Notes: generated by a model from the sequence alone, not told the origin. DNA of 42,409 nt from Arthrobacter sp. Soil736 (GCF_001428005.1 NZ_LMSB01000019.1:60011-102419), one strand, 5' to 3'. Counted from the first letter of the stretch, positions 15,874-25,026 are shown. Numbers and translations: made by a program.

Positions 15874-16374
15874 GTGGCCTCAGATGACGGCGCCTTCGAG
15901 GGCACGTTCAAGGAAATGTTCCGCCGCCACGCAGCGGGCGTGGCCATTATCACGGTGAACTACGACGGCGTGCCCTACGGGTTCACCGCAACCTCGGTGG
16001 CATCCCTGTCCGCCAAGCCGCCGCGCTTCACTTTCAACATGGCCCGCAGCTCGAGCTCATGGCCGGCCGTTGCCAACACCACGTACATCGGCGTCCACAT
16101 GCTGGGGCTGGACAACCAGGAGCTGGCTGACCGCTTTGCGCGCACCAAGGAGAGGTTCGCCGGGGACCACTGGGCCCTCGGGCCCTACGATGTGCCCGTA
16201 CTCAAGGATGTGGCCGGGTGGCTGATCGGAAAGATCCAGATGCGGCTGTCCTTCGAAAACAACGCCGTGGTGGTAGTGGAAGTCGTGGAGGGGGAAGTGG
16301 GCGAGGACGGCTCACCGCTGCTCTACCACTCCGGAGCCTACGGGCAGCCGGTTCCGCTCGATTACGAAATCTAG
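15874..16374 (+). CDS. Flavin reductase-like domain protein
   Basis: A 166-residue FMN-binding split-barrel protein of the flavin reductase (HpaC/PheA2-like) family. Members reduce FMN or FAD with NAD(P)H and pass it to a monooxygenase; no partner is encoded here. Visible motifs are FRRHAAGVAIITV, the flavin-contacting PYGFTATSVASLSAKPPRFTFNMA with SSSSWP, IGVHMLG, and GDHWALGPYDVPVL. The C terminus reads LLYHSGAYGQPVPLDYEI, in which H-S-G-x-Y-x is the family's usual ending. The start is GTG 15874, with AGGGAG about ten bases upstream; a longer in-frame reading from 15694 has no family match. It is convergent with dnaE. Confidence 0.88.
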   Translation: MASDDGAFEGTFKEMFRRHAAGVAIITVNYDGVPYGFTATSVASLSAKPPRFTFNMARSSSSWPAVANTTYIGVHMLGLDNQELADRFARTKERFAGDHWALGPYDVPVLKDVAGWLIGKIQMRLSFENNAVVVVEVVEGEVGEDGSPLLYHSGAYGQPVPLDYEI

Positions 16375-16407
16375 GCAGGCGCCCTGGCACGCCCGCGGCC
16401 CCAGGGC

Positions 16408-16432
16408 CCGGGGCGCCGGCACGGCGCCCCGG
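16408..16432. terminator. Hairpin between the flavin reductase gene and dnaE
   Basis: CCGGGGCGCCG (16408-16418) pairs exactly with CGGCGCCCCGG (16422-16432) around a three-base loop, between two converging genes. It has no T-run. It is probably bidirectional. Confidence 0.55.
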
Positions 16433-16453
16433 ACACCCTGCAGGCCGGACGGC

Positions 16454-19400
16454 TCAGGCGTCCAGGCAGGCAGGACCGAGCAGCACTTTGAGGTCGCCGA
16501 AGAGGGACGGGTTGGGGTTGACCCGCAGGTGCACGGGCAGGCCCATGACCTCGACGCGGGTGTCGCCCTGCAGGTGGACCCGAACCTCCGAGTTTCCCCG
16601 GTGGTTGCGCAGCACGTCCCCGAGTTCGGTGACCACGGCCTCCGTGGCCTTGTGCGTGGGCATCGTGATCACGACCGGCCCGTTGGTGCCTTCGCTGAGG
16701 TCCGGCACGGAAAGTTCCATGCAGTTCAAGGCGATGGCGCCGTCGTCGCGGCGCTGGAGGCGGCCCTTGACCACCACAATCAGGTCCTCGGCGAGGACCG
16801 ACGCGATGGGGCCGTACACCTGGCCGAAGAACATCACTTCCATGGAACCGCCGAGGTCCTCGATCTCCGCCCGGGCGTACGCGTTGCCGCTGGCCTTGGC
16901 GATCCGTCGGCTGAGCGAGGTGATCATGCCCGCAATGGTGACGATCGCGCCGTCGTGCGGGCCGTCCTCGGCGATGATCGAGGTGATGGACTGGTCGGCG
17001 TGCTGGCTCAGGAGCCCTTCCAGCCCCTGCAGCGGGTGGTCGGAGACGTAAAGCCCGAGCATGTCGCGTTCGAACGAAAGCTTGTCCTTCTTCTCCCACT
17101 CGGGAAGGTCGGGAATCTCGATGCTCAGTGACGCTTCGGATTCGGCTTCTTCGAAGCCGGCGAAGAGGTCGAACTGCCCGATGGCCTCGTTGCGTTTGAG
17201 CGTGATCACGGAGTCGATGGCCTCTTCGTGGATCATGGCCAGGGCCCGCCGGTGGTGGTTCAGGGAGTCGAACGCGCCTGCTTTGATCAGGGATTCGATG
17301 GTGCGCTTGTTGCAGACCACCGCGGGGACCTTCATGAGGTAGTCCTTGAAGGACGTGTAGGCGCCTTCTTTTTCGCGGGCCGCCACCATGGCTTCGACGG
17401 CGTTCACGCCGACGTTGCGGATGGCGCCCATGCCGAAGCGGATGTCGTTGCCAACAGGGGTGAAGTTGAGGGCTGACTCATTGACGTCGGGCGGCAGCAC
17501 CGTGATGCCCATCCGCCGGCACTCGTTGAGGTAGATCGCCGACTTGTCCTTGTCATCGCCGACCGAAGTCAGCAAAGCGGCCATGTACTCCGGCGCATAG
17601 TGCGCCTTCAGGTACGCGGTCCAGTAGGAGATCACGCCGTAGGCGGCCGAGTGCGCCTTGTTGAAGGCGTAGTCGGAGAACGGGAGCAGAATGTCCCAGA
17701 GGGTCTTGACCGCGGCCATCGAATAGCCGTTGTCCTGCATGCCCTGGGAGAAGCCGGCGAACTGCTTGTCCAGCTCGGATTTCTTCTTCTTGCCCATCGC
17801 GCGGCGCAGGATGTCGGCCTGGCCGAGGGTGTAACCGGCGAGCTTCTGCGCCACGGCCATGACCTGCTCCTGGTACACGATCAGGCCGTATGTCCCGCCG
17901 AGGATTTCGGAGAGCGGTTCCTCGAGCTCCGGGTGGATCGGGATGACTTCCTGGATCTTGTTCTTGCGCAGCGCGTAGTCGGTGTGCGCGTTGGCGCCCA
18001 TCGGGCCGGGCCTGTACAGGGCCAGAACAGCGGAGATGTCTTCGAAGTTGTCAGGCTTCATGAGCTTGAGCAGCGACCGCATGGGTCCGCCGTCGAGCTG
18101 GAAAACGCCCAGCGTGTCGCCCCGGGCCAGCAGCTCGTAGGACGCCGCGTCGTCCAGGGCCAGGGTCTCAAGATCCAGGTCCACGCCGCGGTTCATTTTG
18201 ATGTTTTCCAGGGCGTCGGAAATGATCGTGAGGTTCCGCAGCCCGAGGAAGTCCATCTTTATCAGGCCAAGGCCTTCGGACGTCGGATAGTCGAACTGGG
18301 TGATGACCTGGCCGTCCTGGAAGCGGCGCATGATCGGAATCACGTCGATGATGGGGTCCGAAGACATGATGACACCGGCGGCGTGCACGCCCCATTGCCG
18401 CTTCAGGCCCTCGATGCCCAGTGCGGTCTCGAAAACCTTGGCGGCCTCGGGGTCGGTGCTGATCAGCTGGCGGAAGTCACCGGCTTCGCTGTAGCGCTTG
18501 GCTTCCTTATTCTGGATGTCGGCCAGCGGAATGTCCTTGGCCATCACGGCCGGCGGCAGCGCCTTGGTCAGCTGCTCGCCCATGCTGAACGGGTAGCCCA
18601 GCACGCGCGAAGAGTCTTTGAGGGCCTGCTTGGTCTTGATGGTGCCGTACGTGACGATCATCGCCACACGTTCGTCGCCGTATTTGCGCGTGACGTAGTC
18701 GATCACTTCGGAGCGGCGCCGGTCATCGAAGTCGACGTCGAAGTCAGGCATGGAGACGCGGTCCGGGTTGAGGAAGCGCTCAAAGATCAGGCCGTGGTGC
18801 AGCGGATCAAGGTCGGTGATGCGCATGGCATACGCCACCATGGAACCTGCACCCGAGCCACGTCCGGGACCCACCCGGATGCCGTTGTTCTTGGCCCAGT
18901 TGATGAAGTCGGCCACCACCAGGAAGTAGCCGGGGAAGCCCATCGAGGTGATGACTTCCAGCTCATAGTCGGCCTGCTTGCGGACCTTGTCCGGGATGCC
19001 CTGGGGATAGCGGTAATGAAGTCCCTTGTCGACTTCCTTGACCAGCCAGGACGTTTCGTCCTCCCCCTCCGGGCAGGGGAACCGGGGCATGTAGTTCGCG
19101 CCGGTGTTGAACGAAACTTCGCAGCGCTCGGCGATCAGTAGCGTGTTGTCGCACGCCTCCGGGTGGTCGCGGAAGAGTTCACGCATTTCCTGCGGTGACT
19201 TCAGGTAGTAGCCGCTGCCGGAAAACGCGAAGCGGGAGCCGCCGTTGTCGTAGGTCGGCTCCAGGAGGGTGGAACCCGACTGGATGGCCAGCAGGGCCTC
19301 GTGCGCCTTCGCGTCGTGCTCGTGCGTGTAGTGCAGGTCGTTGGTGGCCACCAAAGGCAGGTTCAGGTCCTTGGCCAGGCGCAGCAGATCGCCGGTGACC

Positions 19401-20011
19401 CGCCGTTCGATGTCCAGGCCGTGGTCCATGAGCTCGCAGAAGTAGTTCTCCGCGCCGAAGATGTCGCGGAACTCTGCGGCAGCCTCAAGCGCTTCGCGGT
19501 ACTGGCCGAGCCGCAGCCGGGTCTGGACCTCACCGGAGGGGCAGCCGGTGGTGGCGATGAGCCCTTCCGAGTAGGTGTTCAGCAGCTCCCGGTCCAGCCG
19601 GGGCCATTTGCCGAAGACCGAGTCCAATGAGGCGATCGAAGAGGCACGGAACAGGTTCCGCATGCCCACGTTGTTGTAGCTCAGCAGGGTCATGTGGGTG
19701 TAGGAGCCGCCGCCGGAGACGTCGTCCTTGCGCTGGCTTTCCTCGCCCCAGCGGACCCGGCTCTTGTCACCGCGGGCGGTCCCGGGAGTCACGTAGGCTT
19801 CGACGCCGATGATCGGTTTGATGCCCTTGTCTGTGGCCTTGCGCCAGAAATCAAACGCGCCGAACAGATAGCCGTGGTCCGTCGTGGCCAGGGCGGGCAT
19901 CCCCAGGCGTTCGGTTTCGTCGAACAGCTCCCCCAGGCGGGCCGCACCATCCAGCATGGAGTATTCGGTATGGGTGTGCAGGTGGACGAACGAGTCATTG
20001 CTGGAAGTCAC
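16454..20011 (-). CDS. dnaE: DNA polymerase III alpha subunit (replicative)
   Basis: The 1185-residue catalytic subunit of the replicative polymerase. The PHP domain opens with FVHLHTHTEYSMLDGAARL and includes TTDHGYLFGAF. In mycobacteria this domain is the proofreading exonuclease. The polymerase core contains GPGRGSGAGSMVAYAM (about residue 390), the catalytic aspartates in MPDFDVDFDDRRR (about 420-432), and GVHAAGVIMSS. Further on are NKAHSAAYGVISYWTAYLKAH, a helix-hairpin-helix region, and an OB-fold (AIVTIAGMITSLSRR). The length fits DnaE1. The start is GTG 20011, six bases after a TAGAAT hexamer, so it is predicted to be leaderless. It is 80 bp downstream of rluD. Confidence 0.97.
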   Translation of the reverse strand: MTSSNDSFVHLHTHTEYSMLDGAARLGELFDETERLGMPALATTDHGYLFGAFDFWRKATDKGIKPIIGVEAYVTPGTARGDKSRVRWGEESQRKDDVSGGGSYTHMTLLSYNNVGMRNLFRASSIASLDSVFGKWPRLDRELLNTYSEGLIATTGCPSGEVQTRLRLGQYREALEAAAEFRDIFGAENYFCELMDHGLDIERRVTGDLLRLAKDLNLPLVATNDLHYTHEHDAKAHEALLAIQSGSTLLEPTYDNGGSRFAFSGSGYYLKSPQEMRELFRDHPEACDNTLLIAERCEVSFNTGANYMPRFPCPEGEDETSWLVKEVDKGLHYRYPQGIPDKVRKQADYELEVITSMGFPGYFLVVADFINWAKNNGIRVGPGRGSGAGSMVAYAMRITDLDPLHHGLIFERFLNPDRVSMPDFDVDFDDRRRSEVIDYVTRKYGDERVAMIVTYGTIKTKQALKDSSRVLGYPFSMGEQLTKALPPAVMAKDIPLADIQNKEAKRYSEAGDFRQLISTDPEAAKVFETALGIEGLKRQWGVHAAGVIMSSDPIIDVIPIMRRFQDGQVITQFDYPTSEGLGLIKMDFLGLRNLTIISDALENIKMNRGVDLDLETLALDDAASYELLARGDTLGVFQLDGGPMRSLLKLMKPDNFEDISAVLALYRPGPMGANAHTDYALRKNKIQEVIPIHPELEEPLSEILGGTYGLIVYQEQVMAVAQKLAGYTLGQADILRRAMGKKKKSELDKQFAGFSQGMQDNGYSMAAVKTLWDILLPFSDYAFNKAHSAAYGVISYWTAYLKAHYAPEYMAALLTSVGDDKDKSAIYLNECRRMGITVLPPDVNESALNFTPVGNDIRFGMGAIRNVGVNAVEAMVAAREKEGAYTSFKDYLMKVPAVVCNKRTIESLIKAGAFDSLNHHRRALAMIHEEAIDSVITLKRNEAIGQFDLFAGFEEAESEASLSIEIPDLPEWEKKDKLSFERDMLGLYVSDHPLQGLEGLLSQHADQSITSIIAEDGPHDGAIVTIAGMITSLSRRIAKASGNAYARAEIEDLGGSMEVMFFGQVYGPIASVLAEDLIVVVKGRLQRRDDGAIALNCMELSVPDLSEGTNGPVVITMPTHKATEAVVTELGDVLRNHRGNSEVRVHLQGDTRVEVMGLPVHLRVNPNPSLFGDLKVLLGPACLDA

Positions 20012-20017
20012 CGGACC

Positions 20018-20023
20018 ATTCTA
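20018..20023 (-). promoter_or_regulatory. Predicted -10 element of dnaE (leaderless)
   Basis: TAGAAT on the minus strand, six bases before GTG 20011. No ribosome-binding site is visible. Confidence 0.5.
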
Positions 20024-20091
20024 GTGCCGCCCGCAGACATTCACCGCGACCACGCCGCCCGTCCGGGGACGGGCAGGCGGCCGCCGGGCGT

Positions 20092-21018
20092 TCAGGCCTT
20101 GCCGGACTCCAGGACTTCGAGCGCGTACGCCAGGTCCTCGGGGTAGTCGCTGGTGACCGTCACGCGCTCCCCCGTCCGCGGGTGGTCGAAGCCGAGTTGG
20201 CGTGCGTGCAGCCATTGGCGGGTGAGGCCGAGCGTGGCGGCCAGCCGGGGGTCGGCCCCGTAGGTCAGGTCGCCGGCACACGGGTGCCGGAGCGCGGCGA
20301 AGTGGACCCTGATCTGGTGGGTCCGGCCCGTCTCCAGGTGCACTTCCACGAGGCTCGCTTTCCCGAACGCCTCAAGGACCTCGTAGTGCGTGACCGACGG
20401 GCGGCCGTCCTCGATGACGGCGAACCGCCAGTCGTGGCCCGGATGCCGGCCGATGGGTGCGTCGATGGTTCCCTGCAGGGGGTCCGGGAGGCCCTGGACA
20501 ACGGCGTGATAGACCTTGTCCACGGTGCGCTCCTTGAAGGCCCGTTTGAGGGCCGTGTACGCCTGTTCCGATTTGGCCACCACCATGACGCCGGATGTTC
20601 CGACGTCGAGCCGGTGGACGATGCCCGCCCGCTCCGGGGAGCCGGACGTCGAGATGCGGTAACCGGCGCCGGCAAGTCCGCCGACGACCGTCGGCCCCAC
20701 CCAGCCGGGAGACGGATGGGCCGCGACCCCTACCGGCTTGTCGACAACCACGAAGTCGTCGTCGTCCAGCAGAATCTTCAGGCCTTCCACTACTTCCTCC
20801 ACTACTTCCAGGGGATCCCGCCGCTCCGGGACCGTCACGTGCAGCACGGCGCCGGACGTGAGTTTGGCGGACTTCCCCACAGGTTTGCCGCCGCTGAGAA
20901 CGTTCCCTTCGGCGATCAGCGTGGCCGCGAGAGACCGCGACATGCCCATCAGCTTGGCCAGGCCGGCGTCCACCCGGCTGCCGTCAAGCTCGTCGGGCAC
21001 TACGAGGCGCTCAGACAT
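20092..21018 (-). CDS. rluD: 23S rRNA pseudouridine synthase, RluA/RluD family
   Basis: A 308-residue pseudouridine synthase. An S4-like RNA-binding domain (about 3-60, [24 protein letters not shown]) precedes the catalytic domain. The catalytic motif is [16 protein letters not shown] with nucleophile D138. Other family motifs are [24 protein letters not shown], and [19 protein letters not shown]. The exact uridine targets (RluD-type positions in helix 69 of 23S rRNA, or others) cannot be fixed from sequence. ATG 21018 overlaps the end of lspA by eight bases with AAGG upstream, so translation is coupled. The lspA-rluD pair is a conserved arrangement in Gram-positives. Confidence 0.93.
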   Translation of the reverse strand: MSERLVVPDELDGSRVDAGLAKLMGMSRSLAATLIAEGNVLSGGKPVGKSAKLTSGAVLHVTVPERRDPLEVVEEVVEGLKILLDDDDFVVVDKPVGVAAHPSPGWVGPTVVGGLAGAGYRISTSGSPERAGIVHRLDVGTSGVMVVAKSEQAYTALKRAFKERTVDKVYHAVVQGLPDPLQGTIDAPIGRHPGHDWRFAVIEDGRPSVTHYEVLEAFGKASLVEVHLETGRTHQIRVHFAALRHPCAGDLTYGADPRLAATLGLTRQWLHARQLGFDHPRTGERVTVTSDYPEDLAYALEVLESGKA

Positions 21019-21583
21019 CCTTGGCTCCGTCCCGCTTGGCCACCAGGTGGTGCGACCCGTCCAGGGCAATGCCCCGCAGCGTCAGGAGGCAGATGATGAC
21101 CACCGACGAGACAACAGCCGAGTCTGCAATGTTGAAGATCGCGAAGTTGGGCAGCTGAATGAAGTCGACGACATGCCCCATGGCGAAGGACGGCTCCCGG
21201 AAGAGGCGGTCGGTCAGGTTGCCCAGCGCGCCGCCCAGCAGGAGGCCCAGGGCCAGCGCCCACCAGGCCGAACCGAGCTTGCGGAGCTGGAACAGGATGG
21301 CGACGGCCACGGCGACCATGATGATCGTAAACACCCAGGTCACGTTCTCGCCGATGGAAAAGGCGGCCCCGGAGTTCCGGATGAAGTACCAGTGCAGCAC
21401 CGGCGGGAGCACGGGGATCCGTTCGCCTTCGACCATGTTGCTGGTGACCCACAGCTTGGTCAGCTGATCGAAGATGTACGCGAACGCCGCGAAGCCCGCG
21501 AACAGGAACAACAGCACGGCGCGCCGTGGCCGCGGTGAAGATGGGGCTGGGTGCGCTGCGTCAGCGGCAAGTTCGTCAGTCAT
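21011..21583 (-). CDS. lspA: Lipoprotein signal peptidase (signal peptidase II)
   Basis: A 190-residue membrane aspartyl protease that cleaves prolipoprotein signal peptides after diacylglyceryl modification. Four transmembrane segments are apparent (about 22-42, 81-99, 107-124 and 152-170). The catalytic aspartates are D140 in HVVDFI and D154 in FNIADSAV. Conserved FDQLTK, NSGAAFS and [11 protein letters not shown] are present. The N-terminal ~20 residues are a hydrophilic Pro/Ser-rich extension. It is separated from the upstream wag31 by a strong terminator, so it needs its own promoter; no good one was identified. Its last eight bases overlap rluD. Confidence 0.97.
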   Translation of the reverse strand: MTDELAADAAHPAPSSPRPRRAVLLFLFAGFAAFAYIFDQLTKLWVTSNMVEGERIPVLPPVLHWYFIRNSGAAFSIGENVTWVFTIIMVAVAVAILFQLRKLGSAWWALALGLLLGGALGNLTDRLFREPSFAMGHVVDFIQLPNFAIFNIADSAVVSSVVIICLLTLRGIALDGSHHLVAKRDGAKDV

Positions 21584-21616
21584 GGTGCTTTCATTCGGGA
21601 ACCGTTGTTAATCACA

Positions 21617-21653
21617 AAAGCCGGTGGCCGAGGAATCCTCAGCCACCGGCTTT
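21617..21653 (-). terminator. Terminator of wag31
   Basis: AAAGCCGGTGGC (21617-21628) pairs exactly with GCCACCGGCTTT (21642-21653). The loop can itself pair (GAGG with CCTC), and TTTTGTG follows on the minus strand. It separates wag31 from lspA. Confidence 0.85.
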
Positions 21654-21665
21654 CAAGAATACGTG

Positions 21666-22352
21666 CTAAACGGCAGCGCTGCTTTCGCCGACCTCAGGGG
21701 CAGCGACAGAACCGCGGGCGTCCAGGTCGCGCAGCTGGCCCTCGATGTAGGCCTTCAGGCGTGAGCGGTAGTCGCGCTCGAAGCCGCGGAGCTGCTCCAC
21801 CTTGCGCTCCAGGACGGACCGCTGCTGCTCCAGGGCGCCGAGGATCTTGCGGGACTTCTCCTGGGCATCGTTGACGAGGCTGCTTGCCTCGATCTGTGCT
21901 TCGGCGATGATTTTGTCGCGCTGGTCCTGGCCGTCCGCAACGTGGCGGTCGTGCATCTGCTGCGCCATGGCCAGCAGGCCGGCGGCCGACTCGGAGGCGT
22001 TCTGGCCCGCGGCGGCGGGAACCTGTGCGGGGACGGCCTGCTCGGCTTCCTTCTTCTTGGCCAGTTCAGCGGCCTTGGCCTCAGCTTCGGCCTTGGCACG
22101 CGATTCGTCCTTGTCCGACTTGGCGGGCGCCGGGACCTTTTCAACCACGGGTGCGACCGCTGCGGCGGCTGCGGGCGATCCCGAACTGACCTCGGCGAGC
22201 TTCTTGCGAAGTTCGTCGTTCTCCTGGTTCAGGCGCCGCAGTTCGACGACGATTTCGTCCAGGAAGTCATCAACTTCGTCCTGGTCGTAGCCTTCGCGGA
22301 ACTTGGTCGGCTGAAAGCGCTTGTTGACAACGTCTTCTGGCGTCAAAGCCAT
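21666..22352 (-). CDS. wag31: DivIVA family protein Wag31
   Basis: A 228-residue coiled-coil scaffold that gathers at curved membrane (poles and septa) and directs peptidoglycan growth in actinobacteria. The membrane-binding N-terminal DivIVA domain is MALTPEDVVNKRFQPTKFREGYDQDEVDDFLDEIV, followed by a first coiled coil to about residue 55. A low-complexity linker rich in Ala, Lys and Glu (about 57-112) leads to a second long coiled coil (about 120-215: DQRDKIIAEAQIEASSLVNDAQEKSRKILG). GAGGTG precedes ATG 22352 at five bases. A promoter-like pair lies upstream and a strong terminator downstream, so it is probably monocistronic. Confidence 0.96.
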   Translation of the reverse strand: MALTPEDVVNKRFQPTKFREGYDQDEVDDFLDEIVVELRRLNQENDELRKKLAEVSSGSPAAAAAVAPVVEKVPAPAKSDKDESRAKAEAEAKAAELAKKKEAEQAVPAQVPAAAGQNASESAAGLLAMAQQMHDRHVADGQDQRDKIIAEAQIEASSLVNDAQEKSRKILGALEQQRSVLERKVEQLRGFERDYRSRLKAYIEGQLRDLDARGSVAAPEVGESSAAV

Positions 22353-22370
22353 CTGGTCACCTCGTTGGTC

Positions 22371-22400
22371 TAGTTAGTCAGTAGGCCTTCCGGCCGTCAA
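22371..22400 (-). promoter_or_regulatory. Possible wag31 promoter
   Basis: Minus-strand TTGACG (22395-22400) and TAACTA (22371-22376) with an 18-bp spacer, giving a leader of about 12 bases. The -10 is a modest match. Confidence 0.4.
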
Positions 22401-22524
22401 AACTACGGTACCTAAATATGGTCTGGTTCCTCTAATTCAACACGGTGATGTCAAACCGGAGATTCTCCGCGCGGGCGGCGCTCCAGTTCAGGAACGGCCG
22501 TTGCGCTGCAAGCTGATATGAAAA

Positions 22525-22812
22525 TTATGCGAATGTCTTGGTGAAGGCCATGGCCACGCTGAGGGCGATGAACAGCACCAGGAAACCAAGGTCAAGCGAG
22601 ACGCCCCCGAGCCGCAGCGGCGGAATGAGCCGCCGCAGGACCTTCAGGGGCGGGTCCGTGACGGAGTACACCGCGTGGGCCGCCACCAGGGCAATGCCGC
22701 GGGGACGCCATTCGCGGGCGAACATCTGGACCCAGTCAAAGACCAGCCGGACAATCAGGGCCACGAAGATAAACAGCAGCACGATATAGACGAGCCCGAA
22801 TACTATTCCCAT
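22525..22812 (-). CDS. YggT family membrane protein
   Basis: A 95-residue protein of the YggT family, found next to sepF and divIVA across Gram-positives. Its role is not firmly known; genetic context links it to division, osmotic tolerance or membrane organisation. It has an N-terminal hydrophobic helix (about 2-24), a central loop with DPPLKVLRRLIPPLRLGGVSLDLG that carries the family's P-x-x-x-x-R-R-x-I-P-P signature, and a second helix (about 72-90). ATG 22812 is used. It is 128 bp downstream of sepF, behind a hairpin, and 172 bp upstream of wag31; I see no terminator in that last gap. Confidence 0.94.
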   Translation of the reverse strand: MGIVFGLVYIVLLFIFVALIVRLVFDWVQMFAREWRPRGIALVAAHAVYSVTDPPLKVLRRLIPPLRLGGVSLDLGFLVLFIALSVAMAFTKTFA

Positions 22813-22897
22813 GAGCTAACCAATATCTCCATGATTCATTCCGGATACCGCGGTGTCCTGTGGATCTTGCCTGTTTGTGCTCCCACTATTTCAGCAC

Positions 22898-22929
22898 GGA
22901 TGCCAGGCAGGTGTCCCTGCCTGGCATCC
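22898..22929 (-). terminator. Hairpin after sepF
   Basis: GGATGCCAGGCAG (22898-22910) and CTGCCTGGCATCC (22917-22929) are an exact 13-bp inverted repeat with a six-base loop, 11 bases after the sepF stop. The minus-strand tail (TGCTGAAATAG) is poor in T, so it may only attenuate. Confidence 0.6.
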
Positions 22930-22940
22930 GGAGAGCCTTC

Positions 22941-23471
22941 TTAGCTTTGGTTGAAGAAGCTGGCGGTGGTCTCGCTGGCCTTCTTGTCGTCTCCGATGAC
23001 CTCGATGTACGACGGCGACAGCAGGAAGACCTTGTTGGTCACGCGCTCAATGCTTCCGCGCAGGCCAAAAACCAGGCCGGCGGAGAAGTCAACGAGGCGC
23101 TTGGCGTCGGCCTCACCCATATCGGTGACGTTCATGATGACGGGGATGCCGTCCCGGAAGCTTTCACCGATAAGTTTGGCGTCGTTGTAGGACCGCGGGT
23201 GGATCGTGGTGATCTGCCGCAGGCCGGTCGTCTCTTCGCGGCTCGAAGCCGCTCGCTTGATGGGTGTCACGGGTGCGCGGTATTCCTCTTCGGCAGCTGG
23301 TGGCACTTCACGGACGACCTCGCGGACCGGCGCCGGTGCGCGGCGTTCCTGACGGTCATGCTCCATTGAGTGGTCCTCGTCTTTTTGCTGGGTGGAAAGC
23401 TCAGACTCGTACTGTTCATCGCCATCGGCGAGCCCAAGATAGATCATTGTCTTGCGCAGAGCGCCGGCCAT
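22941..23471 (-). CDS. sepF: Cell division protein SepF
   Basis: A 176-residue FtsZ-binding membrane anchor; in actinobacteria, which lack FtsA, SepF is the main tether of the Z-ring. The N-terminal amphipathic membrane-binding helix is [14 protein letters not shown]. An acidic/Pro-rich disordered linker follows (about 15-80). The globular SepF domain (about 85-170) contains [53 protein letters not shown] and KVFLLSPS. It should bind the FtsZ C-terminal peptide encoded ~1.6 kb upstream. AGGAG precedes ATG 23471 at about six bases. It lies downstream of yggS, with an 89-bp gap. Confidence 0.97.
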   Translation of the reverse strand: MAGALRKTMIYLGLADGDEQYESELSTQQKDEDHSMEHDRQERRAPAPVREVVREVPPAAEEEYRAPVTPIKRAASSREETTGLRQITTIHPRSYNDAKLIGESFRDGIPVIMNVTDMGEADAKRLVDFSAGLVFGLRGSIERVTNKVFLLSPSYIEVIGDDKKASETTASFFNQS

Positions 23472-23560
23472 GGTCGACTCCTAATCGTGTCCGTAAGCGG
23501 GCCGCCCAAAGGTCCTGACAGCATTGGAAATGCCCGCCATTCACTTCCAATACTCAGACG

Positions 23561-24301
23561 CTACCGCACGGCAGGGCGCGAACCGAGAATATCCGAGCCA
23601 ATTCTGAGGTGTGTCGCACCGAACCGCACGGCCGCTTCGAGGTCCTGGCTCATGCCGGCGGAAATCCCCGTCGCCGCGGGGTAATCGTCCCTCAGCCGTG
23701 CTGAAATCGCCGACAGTTTCTGAAACGCCCGGTCCGGATCGGCACCCAGGGGCGCAACCGCCATGAGGCCGGCCAGCCGAAGGCCGCCGGCTTCTTCCAG
23801 CTGTTCGGCCAGCAGCGGAACGTCAGCCGGGGCTGCACCGCCCCGGTGGGCACCGGCGTCGTCCTCAAGGCTCACCTGGATAAAGCAATCGAGGCTGCCC
23901 CGCCCGGACCTTTCCTGTTCGGCTGCCATGGCCCTTTCAAGCGCCGCCACGAGCTGCGGCCGGTCCACCGAGTGGACGGCATGGGCATACCGGACCACGG
24001 TCTTGGCTTTTTTGCTCTGGAGCTGGCCGACGAAGTGCCACCTGAGGTCCAGCTCCACGAGCATGGACGCCTTCTCCGATGCCTCCTGGTCGCGGTTCTC
24101 GCCGAAGTCAGTCACTCCGAGCCCGGCCAGCCGGCGCACGTCCTCGGCGGGGTGGAACTTGCTGACAACGATCAGCCGCGGAGGATCATCGTTGCGGTCC
24201 GCTGCCGCCGTCGCCTGGGAGATCCGCCGCCTGACGGCCTCCAGACGTTGCCGGAGCTGGTCCGTCCGCGGATCGTCCCGCACCTGGTCCGCCTCAGTCA
24301 T
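23561..24301 (-). CDS. PLP homeostasis protein YggS
   Basis: A 246-residue pyridoxal-phosphate-binding protein of the YggS/PLPBP family, which buffers free PLP and affects amino-acid metabolism; no catalytic activity is established. The PLP lysine is K48 in RLIVVSKFHP. Other family motifs are DFGENRDQEASEK, WHFVGQLQSKKAK, VHSVDRPQLV, GLMAVAP, and the phosphate-binding end GMSQDLEAAVRFGATHLRIGSDILG. I start it at ATG 24301, which overlaps the end of pgeF by eight bases; the longer in-frame reading to 24679 is a shadow of pgeF. The pgeF-yggS-sepF order is typical of dcw clusters in Gram-positives. Confidence 0.96.
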   Translation of the reverse strand: MTEADQVRDDPRTDQLRQRLEAVRRRISQATAAADRNDDPPRLIVVSKFHPAEDVRRLAGLGVTDFGENRDQEASEKASMLVELDLRWHFVGQLQSKKAKTVVRYAHAVHSVDRPQLVAALERAMAAEQERSGRGSLDCFIQVSLEDDAGAHRGGAAPADVPLLAEQLEEAGGLRLAGLMAVAPLGADPDRAFQKLSAISARLRDDYPAATGISAGMSQDLEAAVRFGATHLRIGSDILGSRPAVR

Positions 24302-24983
24302 GTGCCCAGACCAGCCCGGCGAACCGCCCCGATTGGGTATCCCTGCGGTAGCTGAACAGGGTGTCGTTTTCGAGGGTGCACGGGCCCCGGTATTCGATGG
24401 GCACCCCCAGTGATTCGAGCTGGCTCGCGGCGCCAGCGGGCAGGTCGAGTGCCGGCGTCCCCCAGGATGTGGTGGACCAGGCGGAAGGCACGACGGCGGC
24501 AACGTCCGCGCGCAGCTCCGGCGGCACCTCGTAGCACCGTCCGCACACGGACGGCCCGAGCCAGGCACGGACTTCCGTGGCCCCCGCGGCGCGCATCTGC
24601 TCCACGGCGGCCGGGATGACCCCGGCGGAAACCCCCGGACGTCCCGCGTGGACGACGCCCAGCACGTGGCCGGCAGCACCGGCGCCTACGAGAACGAGGG
24701 GAATGCAGTCAGCCACCATGACAGCCAGCGGCAGGCTGCGGGACACCATGGCATCCGCCGTCGGCGCCTCACAGCTGGCGTCAACGACGGAGACATGGTT
24801 TCCATGCACCTGGTTCATGTACTGGAACCGGCGGGGCGCGATGCCCGCCGCGTGCTCCAGCTCCACCCGGCGGCGAAGGACCGACGGTGCGTCGTCGCCC
24901 ACGTGCAATGCGAGATTGCCCGCCCCGGTGTCCGTGAACCCCACAGACACACCGGGCAGGACTTCAGCACGCCACAAAAACAA
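24294..24983 (-). CDS. pgeF: YfiH/PgeF (polyphenol oxidase-like, DUF152) protein
   Basis: A 229-residue zinc protein of the YfiH family, called peptidoglycan-editing factor in E. coli and also reported to act on purine nucleosides. The metal-ligand pattern is present: H60 in NQVHG, C93 in VADCIPLVL and H112 in VHAGRPG. The usual HAGWRG reads HAGRPG here, a local variation. GPSVCGRCYEVP and NDTLFSYRRD complete the signature. The start is TTG 24983, directly after an in-frame TGA and without a good ribosome-binding site, so the true start may be one of the TTG codons nearby. It overlaps yggS and follows ftsZ by 69 bp. Confidence 0.92.
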   Translation of the reverse strand: MFLWRAEVLPGVSVGFTDTGAGNLALHVGDDAPSVLRRRVELEHAAGIAPRRFQYMNQVHGNHVSVVDASCEAPTADAMVSRSLPLAVMVADCIPLVLVGAGAAGHVLGVVHAGRPGVSAGVIPAAVEQMRAAGATEVRAWLGPSVCGRCYEVPPELRADVAAVVPSAWSTTSWGTPALDLPAGAASQLESLGVPIEYRGPCTLENDTLFSYRRDTQSGRFAGLVWAHD

Positions 24984-25026
24984 TCAGAACACCGACAATC
25001 AGGAGAGCAACAGGCAGAGGACGGGG

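Noticed and set aside
17600..19141. A 513-codon open frame on the plus strand opposite dnaE
   Set aside because: Shadow of dnaE codon usage; composition is Val/Gly/His/Asp-rich without any recognisable domain.
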